Below, in pieces: positions 19,644-28,580 of a stretch of DNA of 64,000 bases (position 1 is its first letter; every line of letters starts with the position of its first letter). The position numbers were made by a program, and so were the translations under genes. The DNA is from Martelella lutilitoris (GTDB taxonomy: Bacteria; Pseudomonadota; Alphaproteobacteria; Rhizobiales; Rhizobiaceae). A model generated the notes under the pieces. It had not been told where the DNA came from, did not search any database, and saw nothing but the letters and a program-made list of their open reading frames with translations. The DNA lies in NCBI RefSeq assembly GCF_005924265.1, contig NZ_VCLB01000008.1, positions 248,001 through 312,000 of the forward strand. Reading direction: 5' to 3'.

Positions 19644-22600
19644 TCAGACTGCAAGTGAAAATTCCCGGTCAAGCGCCGTGCCGAGCGGCACCTTCCGCCC
19701 CAGTTGACGAAGCCGGACTGAAAAATGGATCGCCGGGGCGCTAAAATCGGCAATCTGATCAGCCGCCGGATAGAGCCACTCCGGCCCCAGGGTCTCGCTG
19801 CTGCGCAACAGCGTCGCGCCGTCAAAAATCTCCAGCCGGTAGGCTTCGATTTCTTCGTCATGCGGGATCTCGGCGGCGGCCCAGTCATCGGCGTCGAGGC
19901 GGGAGCGGCGCACCCAGTTGAAAGACAAATCGCCGGAAACGAGGCGCCGAACGGTTAGATGCACCGGCGAAAAGGGCGTCTCCGCCCGGATGCCCCCGGC
20001 AAACGGATAGGGTCCGCGCGGATCAGCCTGGCCATGGGCGGTCTCGACAACATAGTTGCGCATCAGCCCGAAATGTCGGCTATCCAGCCCGACCGGAACA
20101 ACGGAGGCGTTGAGAACCACGGCGTCGTTCCCCGTGTCGGCGCCCGCCAGCATGGCGTCCTCGGTGCCGTGAAGACCGCGCAACAGTCCCTCCAGCCGAA
20201 AGCGACCCGATGAGATCTCCGTGGCCTGCAGGAAACCGATGATCTCGAACACGCCATTGCCCGCCTTGATTGCTATCCGGTTCTCGCCGTTCAAGACTGC
20301 GGTTCTGCTCGCCGATGAGAGCCCGCCGAAGTCCAGATCGATAATCAGCGAACCGCGAAAATCGAACCGCCCGCTTGCCCCGGGAAGAAGTGGCGCGGCA
20401 AGCCTCGCCGTCGACGCCGGCCTGTCGATGACGGCGCCCGGCTGATAGCCTTCATCCGTCGACGAGGAGGCGACAAACGCACGCCGGAAAGGCCTCGAGA
20501 ACACGGCGACACGGGCGAAATCCTCAGTTGGCCCCTGCCCGTCGCGCGCAAGATCGAGGAAGATGACGCGCGGCGAAAAACCTTCTGACGCCGTCTCGCT
20601 GGCAAGCCGCGCGCTTTCTGAGGCCCGAACGACATTTCCGGCAGAAGGCGAAAAGGATCGCGCCTCCACCCGGATCGTGTCGGCAATCTCAAGCCGCGTC
20701 ACCATGAAGCGTCCCGCCGGTCCGCCCTCAAGCTGGAACACATCGCCGATTTCCAGGGCGCGCTCCTGCAGCGACAGCTCAAGCTGCAGGGTCCGCAAGC
20801 CGGATCGGCTCTCACGCAGCAGCGCGGAGGCCCGCTCCAGCGCCGTCGCCTCGGAGAGAACCGTTGGCAATCCGAACCGGAGCACCCGGTCATTTGCCGC
20901 GATCGCGCGGCTCGCGCGGGCGCTTGCCTGTTCATAATCGGTGCCCGGATCGAGATAGGTGACGGCAACCTCGCCCGGAAGATCGCTGTCGTGACGCCGC
21001 GTCTCCCGCCACGGGCCGGTGCTCTCCTCGCGCTCCGCGATGATATCGATCACGCGCGACGGCAGGCTGGCGCGCTGGCGCGACCGGAACACCAGCCCCT
21101 CCGCCGTTTCGATACAGTCGGCGGAATAGAGCGAAAGCAGCGGCTCGATCAGATCGCGCGCTGCATCGATATCTGCCTGCAGGTAACCGGTCAGGTCACC
21201 GCTCAAGAGCCGCGTGTCGCAATCATGAAAGCCGTGGTCGACAAGCAGCGCCCGAACGGCGTCGGCGAGCGTCGTTGCGCCCAGCCTTCCGTTCAGCCAA
21301 TGCCCCGTCGTCCAGTTGGCACCGTCGCTCCACAAGGCGTCGTTCTGGGGAAAGGCCGGAAAGGGCCGGATGTCCCAGCACCAGAGGAAAATGTGATCCG
21401 CATCGACCATGCCGGCTGGCGCTCCGGCGCCAGACCAGTGGCCGAGATGCGCCTCGAGAAGACGGCGCTGCTCGTCGTCGGAACGGCGGCGGTTCGAAAA
21501 ATGGGGATAGGCGGACTCCGCCGATTTCGGATCGGCAAAGACATTCGGCTGGCAACTCCCCTTGTCGACAGCGGGACATCCGAGTTCGGTAAACCAGATC
21601 GGCTTTTCCATCGGAACCCAGGTGGAGGCGACAGTCGCCTCGCTGCCGCCGATCCGGTTGTAGTGCGCGTTCGACCACCAACCCTCGAGATCCTTGTACC
21701 GGTAGACCCACGGTTTGCCCGAGAGCCCGTCGGTGATCGGGGTCCGCTCTCGCGCCGCCCGCGCCGTCTCGTCGGCATAGTACCAGTCATACCCCTCGCC
21801 CGCCGCGATCTGTCCCTCAAACCCCGTCGGATCGGTCGCGCTTCTGAAACCGTCCGGATTTGCCGAGGAAAGGTCGTCATCGCGCCAGTCCGACAACGGC
21901 ATATAGTTGTCGATGCCAACGGCGGAAATGTCAGGGCTTGCCCACAGCGGATCGAGGTTGAAATAGACATCGCCGCTGCCATCGTCGGGATGAAAGCCGA
22001 AATACTCGCTCCAGTCCGCGCCGTAGGTGAGTGCTGCCTCCGGCCCCAGAATGCCGTGCACGTCGCCCGCAAGCTCGATCAGTCCCTCGACGAAGGGAAA
22101 GGAATCATTGTGATCGCGGATCGAGGTCAGCCCCTTCAGTTCAGACCCGATAATGAAGCCGTCAACGCCTCCGGCGGCGGCGGCCAGATGCGCATAGTGC
22201 AGGACGAGACGCCGATAGCCGGCATCCGTTCCGGCAAAGGCAACACCGGTCGGTCCCGGCGTGAAGTGATGCGGCTCGGCCGTGCCCAGAAAAGCCTCCA
22301 CCTGCGCTCTCGCCGCCGCAGTCCTGTCGCTCGTGCCGGACACGCTCCTGGCGGGATGGCAGGTGATGCGACCGCGCCAGGGATAGACCGCCTGTTCCGC
22401 GCCGCCATAGGGGTCGGGCAGGCCGTTGCCCGCCGGCACATCCATCATAATGAAGGGGTAGAGGAACACTTTCAGCCCGCGCGCCTTCAGGTCGGCGATC
22501 GCGGCCATCAACCCGGCATCATTCGGCGTTCCGCCATAGGCCGGCCCGCCCTCATGCGTGCTCACCACATGGGCCGCATCGCGCGCGATGCCGGAAACGG

Positions 22601-23498
22601 ACCAGGGCGCGCTTTCCTCGGCGCGAAACGGCGTTTCCACGCCTGGCAGAATGCGGCATTCCCCCGCTCTCAGATCAGACCCGAACCAGGCGACGACCAG
22701 CGCCACGCGCTCCAGATTGGGGCAAAGCGCCGTCAGTTCATCGATCGAGGCTTCCCAGTCGGTCGCGCGGGTGAGCGTGTTGCGGTTCATGACCCGCTGG
22801 CTGCCGCTGCCGAGCGATTCGGTGACCGGAAAGGGGCAGAGCCCGTGCTCGGTCGCGCCGGGAATGATGGCGATGGCCTTCACCTGGCTCTCGAGCGCGC
22901 CGGTCGGCTTCAGCACCTCGAACTGGATCACGGGGATGCGGTTGCCGAAACTGTCGAGCGGCAGGCGTTCAAAGACAACATAGCAGAGCCCGCGATAGGC
23001 CGGCGCGTTGCCTTCGCCCTGCTTGGCCTCGATCAGGGGATCCGGCAACTGGCTGTCATCGCCCGGATAGAAGCGCATTTCAACGCTCGCAAGATCCAGT
23101 TCGCGGCCATCCGCCCACACCCGCCGGATCGCGGCCACGGGTCCCTCGCAAATGCCGAAGGCGAAATTGCCGAAATAGGCAAAGCTCTCGAGCGTCGAAC
23201 CTGACGCCTTGCCGCCTGTGCGCTCCTCGACCACCTCCTCCTCGAACCGGGTCGCCCAGATCAGCGTGCCGCCGATGCGCGCCGTGCCGTAGACGCGCGG
23301 GATGGCGACGCCCTCTTCAACGCCGCCAACCCGCGCCGTCGGCAGATGCCGACTGGCGCCCCTGCGGCCATCGGAAAAGACAGACCCGTCGACCGCGGCG
23401 CCGGCAAGCGCCCCCAACGCCCGCCCGGCAACCGCGCCGAACGGTCCGAGAACAGAGCCAAGTGCTGCGCCGGCGGCCTGAAAAACGATTGTTGCCAT
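19644..23498 (-). CDS. GTA tail tip/host-specificity protein gp15 (TIM-barrel, megatron)
   Basis: 1284 aa, matching RcGTA gp15. The N-terminus is Gly/Ala-rich (GAALGSVLGPFGAVAG), as in phage tail-tip proteins. The middle (about 420-760) is the GTA TIM-barrel-like domain, with LTYGADWSEYFG, PIWFTELGCPAVDKG and FLWCWDIRPFPAFP. The C-terminal half is the phage-tail_3 and fibre-like region. It caps the tail and contacts the recipient cell. The start at 23498 has GAGGTCCAACTG upstream. The frame is intact over 3.8 kb, which argues against decay. Confidence 0.93.
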   Translation of the reverse strand: MATIVFQAAGAALGSVLGPFGAVAGRALGALAGAAVDGSVFSDGRRGASRHLPTARVGGVEEGVAIPRVYGTARIGGTLIWATRFEEEVVEERTGGKASGSTLESFAYFGNFAFGICEGPVAAIRRVWADGRELDLASVEMRFYPGDDSQLPDPLIEAKQGEGNAPAYRGLCYVVFERLPLDSFGNRIPVIQFEVLKPTGALESQVKAIAIIPGATEHGLCPFPVTESLGSGSQRVMNRNTLTRATDWEASIDELTALCPNLERVALVVAWFGSDLRAGECRILPGVETPFRAEESAPWSVSGIARDAAHVVSTHEGGPAYGGTPNDAGLMAAIADLKARGLKVFLYPFIMMDVPAGNGLPDPYGGAEQAVYPWRGRITCHPARSVSGTSDRTAAARAQVEAFLGTAEPHHFTPGPTGVAFAGTDAGYRRLVLHYAHLAAAAGGVDGFIIGSELKGLTSIRDHNDSFPFVEGLIELAGDVHGILGPEAALTYGADWSEYFGFHPDDGSGDVYFNLDPLWASPDISAVGIDNYMPLSDWRDDDLSSANPDGFRSATDPTGFEGQIAAGEGYDWYYADETARAARERTPITDGLSGKPWVYRYKDLEGWWSNAHYNRIGGSEATVASTWVPMEKPIWFTELGCPAVDKGSCQPNVFADPKSAESAYPHFSNRRRSDDEQRRLLEAHLGHWSGAGAPAGMVDADHIFLWCWDIRPFPAFPQNDALWSDGANWTTGHWLNGRLGATTLADAVRALLVDHGFHDCDTRLLSGDLTGYLQADIDAARDLIEPLLSLYSADCIETAEGLVFRSRQRASLPSRVIDIIAEREESTGPWRETRRHDSDLPGEVAVTYLDPGTDYEQASARASRAIAANDRVLRFGLPTVLSEATALERASALLRESRSGLRTLQLELSLQERALEIGDVFQLEGGPAGRFMVTRLEIADTIRVEARSFSPSAGNVVRASESARLASETASEGFSPRVIFLDLARDGQGPTEDFARVAVFSRPFRRAFVASSSTDEGYQPGAVIDRPASTARLAAPLLPGASGRFDFRGSLIIDLDFGGLSSASRTAVLNGENRIAIKAGNGVFEIIGFLQATEISSGRFRLEGLLRGLHGTEDAMLAGADTGNDAVVLNASVVPVGLDSRHFGLMRNYVVETAHGQADPRGPYPFAGGIRAETPFSPVHLTVRRLVSGDLSFNWVRRSRLDADDWAAAEIPHDEEIEAYRLEIFDGATLLRSSETLGPEWLYPAADQIADFSAPAIHFSVRLRQLGRKVPLGTALDREFSLAV

Positions 23499-23610
23499 CA
23501 GTTGGACCTCGATGAGAAGAACAACGCGCCCGCCGCCTTTGGCCGGCACGATATGCGTTTTGAATTTTCAGGAACTGCGCCCTTGCGCGGCCGGGGTCGG
23601 TGCCCTCCGG

Positions 23611-24045
23611 CTAAAGCGCGGGAAACCGATAAACGCCGGCGATCCTGCGCCGCCAAGACGGCACAAGCGGCGAGCGGATGACGCCCGCCTGCTCATAAGC
23701 GTGGATGAAATGGTCCGGCCCGCTGAGGATCCCCGCATGCTTTGCCGCAAACTGCGATCGCCAGCGAAACAGAAGGATATCGCCGGGCATCATCTGATCT
23801 TCAGGAAGAGGCGGACCGCAATAGCGGGCCGCGGCCTCAGCCAAGCGTTCGGTTCCGCTGCGCTCGGCCCAGTCGGCCGCATAAGGCGTCTCAATGCCCG
23901 GCACCGTACCGTAGAGCGCGCCCCAGACCCCGCGAACGAGACCGAGGCAGTCGCAACCGACGCCGATCTCTGCTGCCTGATGCCGATAGGGCGTGCCGAT
24001 CCATTTTTCGGCCTCGGCGACGACCCTTAGCCCAATGCCCGTCAT
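23611..24045 (-). CDS. GTA peptidase gp14 (NlpC/P60 family)
   Basis: 144 aa cell-wall peptidase of the tail tip, thought to open peptidoglycan during DNA delivery. The catalytic Cys is in GCDCLGLVRG (Cys33) and the His in KHAGILSG. PGDILLFRW is the usual strand before the His. It overlaps gp13 by 4 bases. The 112 bases to gp15 hold no gene. Confidence 0.93.
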   Translation of the reverse strand: MTGIGLRVVAEAEKWIGTPYRHQAAEIGVGCDCLGLVRGVWGALYGTVPGIETPYAADWAERSGTERLAEAAARYCGPPLPEDQMMPGDILLFRWRSQFAAKHAGILSGPDHFIHAYEQAGVIRSPLVPSWRRRIAGVYRFPAL

Positions 24046-24932
24046 TTGAACAGCGCGCTCCCGTCATGCGCGCTCTCGCCATTCACATAGGAATAGGCAA
24101 AGTCCGCTCCCGGCACATGCGGAAAGCCACGGAAATTGAGGTGGTTGCCGAATTTCGTCCGGCAGGTGGAGAAAGCCTTGTCGCATCCCGCCGTCAGGCG
24201 CACCTGATCGCCAACCTCGGGCAAATGCTCGAGCGGCAACCAGAGATCGACCCGCATGCCGCCGGCAATCGGCGTGTTCGCATCGATATCGAAGCTTCGG
24301 CCGGCAAGGTCTCCGCTTTCAAACCGCGCCACGCCCTGGGCGAAAAACCCTTCGGCGAAATCACCTGTTGCAGCAATCGCGAGCCGGGTCTCGCTTTCAA
24401 CTGCGTAAACGGCGCCGGTGGCGAAGAAACCGGGCGATCCCGGATCAAAACCACAAGCTGCGTCGCCAAAAACGGCATCGCACCGGCGCGTGAAACTACG
24501 ACCCTGCGGCTGCGAAAGTCGATGAGTCAGCGACCGCAATTCGGCGCTGAAGCTGCCGCCTTCGCGCGATACCTCGCCGACCTCGAGAACCTGGAGAAGC
24601 TGATGCTGCTCGGGCGCCTGCCAGTTGACGAGAAAGACCTCGACCTTTGCACCGTCATAGTCTCCCCGGGCCAGCGCCTCCTGCGAAATAGCCTCGCTGG
24701 AAAAGCCGCCGACGACCTCATTGGTGCTGGCGACGAGCCCCTCCTCGCTTTCGAAGCCTGAAGACAGGAAACCGCTTGCCGCCTGAAACGGTGTTCCCGC
24801 GAACACGAGATCGCGGTCATGCTCGGTAAAACCAAGCACGCTTCCGTTCTTGAGCGTCATTCGCCAGCAGTGACAGACCGTTGTTGCATCCTGCCCGAGA
24901 TGGGCAGCGAGTGCTGCATCCAGTGTTCTCAT
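24042..24932 (-). CDS. GTA tail hub protein gp13 (DUF2163)
   Basis: 296 aa. The C-terminal signature CDKAFSTCRTKFGNHLNFRG is that of DUF2163/BR0599-type proteins, where cysteines bind an iron-sulfur cluster in the RcGTA baseplate hub. Further cysteines lie in RRCDAVFGDAACGFD. It overlaps gp12 and gp14 by 4 bases at each end, as expected for a coupled tail module. Confidence 0.93.
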   Translation of the reverse strand: MRTLDAALAAHLGQDATTVCHCWRMTLKNGSVLGFTEHDRDLVFAGTPFQAASGFLSSGFESEEGLVASTNEVVGGFSSEAISQEALARGDYDGAKVEVFLVNWQAPEQHQLLQVLEVGEVSREGGSFSAELRSLTHRLSQPQGRSFTRRCDAVFGDAACGFDPGSPGFFATGAVYAVESETRLAIAATGDFAEGFFAQGVARFESGDLAGRSFDIDANTPIAGGMRVDLWLPLEHLPEVGDQVRLTAGCDKAFSTCRTKFGNHLNFRGFPHVPGADFAYSYVNGESAHDGSALFK

Positions 24933-25570
24933 GGCATGATCTCCGTAAGCGGGACCGAGGGCACGCTGCCCGCATTGAAGGCCTTCATGTTGATGTCGAT
25001 CCGGTCGATCGCAAAGCGGACCGGAACATCGAAGGAAAAGCCGGCGAAAATCTCAGCTCCGGTTGCCGGAATGGCACCGGCGGCAAAGGTCACGATGCCG
25101 GTCGTCGTATCGACGGAGAAATCAGAGTCCGGGCTCTCGATACCGTCGACGGAAACCCGAACCGAGCCGGCAACCGGCTTTTCGATCGTCCGGACGAATG
25201 AGGCCGCGGCATCGCCATAGGTCTTGATGAGCTGAAATGCCGCCGTAACGCCGTCGCCGCTTGCAATCCGCTGATCCGTCGGTCCTGGTTCCGCCAGCGG
25301 GCCGCAGGACTTGAAATCCACCGGATCGCGGAAGCGGAAACCGTAAAGCTCGCCGCCGCGCGCCTCGAAAAACGCCGTCAGTTCGTAAAGGTCGGCGATC
25401 GAACGCAGGGCGGAGCCCGCATCATAGGAGCGCCTGGAGTTCTTCCAGCGCTGGTTGCGGTTCTCCCGCCCGTTGGACAGGCTGACGATATCCGTGCGCC
25501 GAACCGGGCCGCCGCTGACGGAAAGCGACAGCCTCAGCGGAAAGCGCACTTCGTGAAAACTCGCGCTCAT
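24929..25570 (-). CDS. GTA distal tail protein gp12 (DUF2460)
   Basis: 213 aa distal tail (Dit-like) protein linking the tail tube to the hub. Family markers include FHEVRFPLRLSLS near the N-terminus, LYGFRFRDPVDFKSC, and repeated beta-sandwich strands such as VSVDGIESPDSDFSVD. The start ATG at 25570 has GAGGGAG upstream. The open frame continues to 25735 inside gp11 and is not used. Confidence 0.93.
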   Translation of the reverse strand: MSASFHEVRFPLRLSLSVSGGPVRRTDIVSLSNGRENRNQRWKNSRRSYDAGSALRSIADLYELTAFFEARGGELYGFRFRDPVDFKSCGPLAEPGPTDQRIASGDGVTAAFQLIKTYGDAAASFVRTIEKPVAGSVRVSVDGIESPDSDFSVDTTTGIVTFAAGAIPATGAEIFAGFSFDVPVRFAIDRIDINMKAFNAGSVPSVPLTEIMP

Positions 25571-25580
25571 GACGGCTCCC

Positions 25581-26159
25581 TCAGAGATTGCGCTGGCCGG
25601 TGCGCACGGCCCTTGCCAGCATCGCGGAAATCTGTCCCTGGCTCTTCTGGAAGCTCGCCGCATCCTGAGCCGTGACATTGAAGACGATCTGCGGACCGCC
25701 GCCACCGCCGGATGCGGCAACCCCGAGTGCGCCATCCGGTCCGCGCTTCAGCGGCAGGATCGCCTCGCTGCCCGCCTCACCCATCAGCCCGAGCCCGCCG
25801 CTCATCGGAAAAAAGGTCGGGCGCGAAACCACGCCGCCATCGGCAAACGGCGTGATCCGGCCCGGAACGCCGCCATTGGCATGGGCAACGACCTGGATCA
25901 GGCCATCGGCGAGGTTGCCGATCTGGCCGGAGATCGCATTCTCAAGCGGCTTCAGCGCCGAATTGAGCGCCAGTTCGGAGAGCCGCCGGCCGAGATCGCC
26001 CAGGACGGTCTGCAACCCCTTGCCGGAAAGCGTCGCATCCTTCAGCGCACCGGTGATCGCGGTCGAAAACCGGTCGGACTGCGCCTCCAGGTCCACAAGC
26101 ACGTCATAAAGCGCGCTCGCCCCGTTCACCGCCTCGGCATAATCGTCGCCTGGTTCCAT
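25581..26159 (-). CDS. GTA tail tape measure protein gp11
   Basis: 192 aa from the ATG at 26159 (GTG at 26162 is possible). It has amphipathic helices, then a Gly-rich end with FADGGVVSRPTFFPM and GEAGSEAILPLKRG, hallmarks of tape measure C-termini. Like RcGTA gp11 (about 220 aa) it is very short, implying a short tail. The start overlaps the preceding stop as TGATG, with AGGAG ahead. Confidence 0.9.
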   Translation of the reverse strand: MEPGDDYAEAVNGASALYDVLVDLEAQSDRFSTAITGALKDATLSGKGLQTVLGDLGRRLSELALNSALKPLENAISGQIGNLADGLIQVVAHANGGVPGRITPFADGGVVSRPTFFPMSGGLGLMGEAGSEAILPLKRGPDGALGVAASGGGGGPQIVFNVTAQDAASFQKSQGQISAMLARAVRTGQRNL

Positions 26160-26425
26160 CACATTCTCCTCGCTTCGTCGGGATAGCGCGTCATCATCTC
26201 GTCCAGCCCCGCGCGTGTCGGATAGGGCGCAACGGGCGCGAAAGCGCCGGTCATTGCCGCGAATTCGACCGGCGTCAAAGACCAGAAGTCCTCAGGTTTC
26301 AGCCGCAGCAGGCAAAGCCCCGTATGCAGCGCCGAGCGCCAGGGGAAAGGCTCGGCGCCGGGAGGTTCGGGACCTGCCGCTGCGGCTAGGAAGGGTCCGG
26401 CCGTGTCGCGCCCGCTGGCGCGCGC
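26159..26425 (-). CDS. rcc01693-family tail assembly ORF with no start codon
   Basis: This open frame encodes a C-terminal part typical of the small GTA protein between gp10 and gp11: EPFPWRSALHTG, LLRLKPEDFWSLTPVEF and ARRM-stop. From the in-frame TGA at 26426-26428 through the conserved FPW there is no ATG, GTG or TTG. The first possible initiator is a CTG at 26327-26329, inside the conserved region. It overlaps the last 40 bases of gp10 in the -1 frame, the arrangement of frameshifted tail chaperones (lambda G/GT). It is therefore probably made as a gp10 fusion by recoding. The coordinates mark the open frame, not a known start. A sequencing error or a rare start codon is the alternative. 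Confidence 0.7.
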   Translation of the reverse strand, partial: ARASGRDTAGPFLAAAAGPEPPGAEPFPWRSALHTGLCLLRLKPEDFWSLTPVEFAAMTGAFAPVAPYPTRAGLDEMMTRYPDEARRM

Positions 26426-26766
26426 TCAGCCTCCCCTCCCGAAAAGGTCAAGGTCAGCAATTCGCCGACCAGTTTGGCATAGGCGGCAACGCCGCCCTCC
26501 ACGCTCATCGCCGCCACCTCGTCGTCGTCGATGGCGTTGCCGCCGCCGCGAAGCCCCGCGCCGATGATGGCAATCAGGTCCTTTGCCCGCAGACGCCCGG
26601 CGCCGAGACGCTTGCCGAGGTCCCCGAGGCCGTCCGCGGAAAACGCCGTCTCGAGCTCCGCCAGCGCGCCGAGCGTCAGGCAGAGAATGCGGCGTTCGCC
26701 ATCAATCACCGCCTCCACCTCGCCACGATGACGGTTGGCGCGCGCGCCCTTTCCGCCAATCGTCAT
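26386..26766 (-). CDS. GTA protein gp10 (tail assembly chaperone-like)
   Basis: 126 aa GTA family protein with the conserved LTLGALAELETAF and IIGAGLRGGG segments and an N-terminal ANRHRGEVEA strand. Its place between major tail protein and tape measure fits a tail assembly chaperone. It overlaps gp9 by 4 bases. Its last codons overlap the start-less rcc01693-type frame. On its sense strand an SD-like AGGGGAGG (26430-26437) and an alternating GC run (26417-26425) precede its TAG stop. Confidence 0.87.
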   Translation of the reverse strand: MTIGGKGARANRHRGEVEAVIDGERRILCLTLGALAELETAFSADGLGDLGKRLGAGRLRAKDLIAIIGAGLRGGGNAIDDDEVAAMSVEGGVAAYAKLVGELLTLTFSGGEAERAPAGATRPDPS

Positions 26767-27173
26767 GAGAGCGCTCCAAAGCTGATCGCTCCGCCCGATT
26801 CGAGCGCGACGTCGAATTGCAATTCGCCATTGTGCTGACCCGAATATTCGAGCGAAGTGAACTGGAAGGGGCCGGTCAGCGTGCCGAAACCGGGGATGAC
26901 GATCTCCGCACTCACCAGCGCCCCGGCGAAAAAGGCCGCGCGCACCGTCTCGTCGGAGGCCGCGTCCTTGAAAATGCCGCTCGCCGTCAGCGAGGCGCGC
27001 TGGATGCCGGCGCCGCCAAGCAGTTCGCGCCAGCGCCCGGCGCTCTCGGAATCGGTGATGTCCACCGTCTCGGCATTGAAGCGCAAGGTCTTCGACCTGA
27101 GGCCGGCGACCGTCTCATAGGCGCTTCCATTGTGCAGTTTCAGCAGCAGATCCTTGGCCTTCTGGGCTGTCAT
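26763..27173 (-). CDS. GTA major tail protein gp9
   Basis: 136 aa tail-tube protein of the TP901-1 major tail family. It opens AQKAKDLLLKL and contains the typical FNAETVDITDSESAG, WRELL, and the closing beta strands FTSLEYSGQHNGEL. The ATG at 27173 has CGGAG 6 bases upstream. A TTG at 27191 is in frame but lacks a ribosome site. Confidence 0.92.
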   Translation of the reverse strand: MTAQKAKDLLLKLHNGSAYETVAGLRSKTLRFNAETVDITDSESAGRWRELLGGAGIQRASLTASGIFKDAASDETVRAAFFAGALVSAEIVIPGFGTLTGPFQFTSLEYSGQHNGELQFDVALESGGAISFGALS

Positions 27174-27204
27174 CGTGATCTCCGTGGTCAATTGAAAGGA
27201 CGGT

Positions 27205-27612
27205 TCAAACAGGCTCGGTCACGGCCCGAAAGCGCATCTCGGCGAGAAAATAGCCGGTGCGGGCCACACGCCGCCCCGTGGTCTTGCTGTGCAGCAGACT
27301 GACGAGAGCGAACCCGGAAAGCGAAAGCGCCGCATCGTGCAGCAGCGCCTTGACCCGCGCCTCGATCGCCTGCAACGTCTTGCGCCCATGCGCTTCCGAC
27401 CAGATCTCGAGCGTGAGAAAGTGTTCGCTGCCAGCCTCGGTTGCCGTCGAATAGTCGCGCGTCTCGCATTCGCCGAAGACGATCGCCGGCAGTTGCGGCC
27501 GGCTCAGCAGCCGGTCGAATATCGCGTCCGGCCCGATCAGCGCCGTCAGCGCGGCATCATTCGCAAGCCGCGCGTGGATCGCGCTCAAAAGCGCATTTTC
27601 GGCCGAACTCAT
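27205..27612 (-). CDS. GTA tail terminator gp8 (DUF3168)
   Basis: 135 aa DUF3168 protein, the tail terminator at the head-tail interface. Markers are ENALLSAIHARLANDAAL, PAIVFGECETRDYS, LEIWSEAHGRK and a C-terminal AEMRFRAVTE. It overlaps gp7 by 4 bases. The 31 bases to gp9 are the largest gap in this part of the tail module. Confidence 0.92.
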   Translation of the reverse strand: MSSAENALLSAIHARLANDAALTALIGPDAIFDRLLSRPQLPAIVFGECETRDYSTATEAGSEHFLTLEIWSEAHGRKTLQAIEARVKALLHDAALSLSGFALVSLLHSKTTGRRVARTGYFLAEMRFRAVTEPV

Positions 27613-27938
27613 GGCCTCTCCTCCTCGCAGCGGCAGACGGTATAGCGGCCCGTCTCATCGGGATCGCGAAAACCGGCAAGGCGGAACACCCGCGCGCCGA
27701 CCACGAACCGCATGCCCGACACGAGATCGCTGCGTGCCCGAAACCAGATTTCATGGGTCACGCGAAAAGTCTCACCACTGGCCTCTTCGCTGGATGCGAC
27801 CGAAAGCGGTTCAATTCTGGCCCAGGCCCGCGCGACAAGCGTGTAGGTGATGGTTGCGCCGCCCTGTCCGTCCGGCGCCGCCATCGGCATCATCAGGTCG
27901 AGGCGGGCGGAAAAGGCGCCGGGGTCAAGCGTCAGCAT
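27609..27938 (-). CDS. GTA head closure protein gp7
   Basis: 109 aa phage head-tail adaptor of the SPP1 gp16 type. It has LTLDPGAFSARLDLM, VARAWARIEPLS, and the family strand ETFRVTHEIWFRAR followed by GMRFVVGARVFRL. The start overlaps the gp6 stop as TGATG. Confidence 0.9.
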   Translation of the reverse strand: MLTLDPGAFSARLDLMMPMAAPDGQGGATITYTLVARAWARIEPLSVASSEEASGETFRVTHEIWFRARSDLVSGMRFVVGARVFRLAGFRDPDETGRYTVCRCEEERP

Positions 27939-28504
27939 CAAAGCCTCCAGGCCTTCAGCGGCGCGATCAGCCGGTCATAACCATCCGGCGCGCCGGCGGG
28001 TTGCTGATCGGCGGCAACGACGCCGCGAAAGGCAAACATATGGGCGACGTGGCGAAGGATCGCCTGCTTGGCGACATCCGGCGCATCGGCCGCGGAACCA
28101 AACCCGGCGGTGAAATCAACTTCGATCCCGTTAAGCCCTGCCCTTCGGCCCGCGAGATCGGGCAGGTAGAAACGCGCCGGCCGCGCCCGGCCATCAAGCC
28201 GCGCCTCCGTCAGGGACGGCGCCGAGGCTGTGCCATCGTTGTCATAGACCGTGACCGTTTCGACCGACTGCACCGGACCATGCGCCAGGGAAATCATTCC
28301 GCTCGCCGGCCAGTCATCGCGGTAAAGCCGCCATTCCTGCGTGACAAGCGAAAGCCCGGTTACCATTTCCAGATAGTCCCGCGCCGTGGTGATGAGGTCG
28401 GCCAGAAGTGCATCCTCATCGCTGCCGTCAAGGCGCAGAAACGCCTTGGCCTCGGCAAGGGTCACCGGCTCTTCGCCCGCGGGCGTAATCAGCGCATAGC
28501 TCAT
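27938..28504 (-). CDS. GTA head-tail connector gp6
   Basis: 188 aa helical connector of the gp6/phiE125 gp8 family. It opens with VTLAEAKAFLRLDGSDEDALL, trimmed in such proteins to the VTLAEAKAFLR core, and contains LITTARDYLEMVTG, typical of neck proteins that dock under the portal. A strong terminator lies between it and the capsid gene, so its expression may depend on read-through. Confidence 0.92.
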   Translation of the reverse strand: MSYALITPAGEEPVTLAEAKAFLRLDGSDEDALLADLITTARDYLEMVTGLSLVTQEWRLYRDDWPASGMISLAHGPVQSVETVTVYDNDGTASAPSLTEARLDGRARPARFYLPDLAGRRAGLNGIEVDFTAGFGSAADAPDVAKQAILRHVAHMFAFRGVVAADQQPAGAPDGYDRLIAPLKAWRL

Positions 28505-28527
28505 CGCGAAATCGTCCTTCTGCCATC

Positions 28528-28556
28528 AAAAAACCCCGGCAGACACTGCCGGGGCC
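28528..28556 (-). terminator. Intrinsic terminator directly after the capsid gene
   Basis: On the minus strand a perfect 8-base stem (CCCCGGCA at 28534-28541 with TGCCGGGG at 28547-28554), loop of five, is followed by six T residues. It lies 25 bases past the capsid stop and 24 bases before the gp6 start. The form is that of a strong rho-independent terminator inside the GTA cluster. Confidence 0.88.
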
Positions 28557-28580
28557 GGTCATTTCGTTGCTCAGGGCGCA

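Noticed and set aside
20991-23204. A 737-codon plus-strand frame opposite GTA gp15
   Set aside because: Antisense shadow of an intact 1284 aa gene; low-complexity composition and no ribosome site or family motif.
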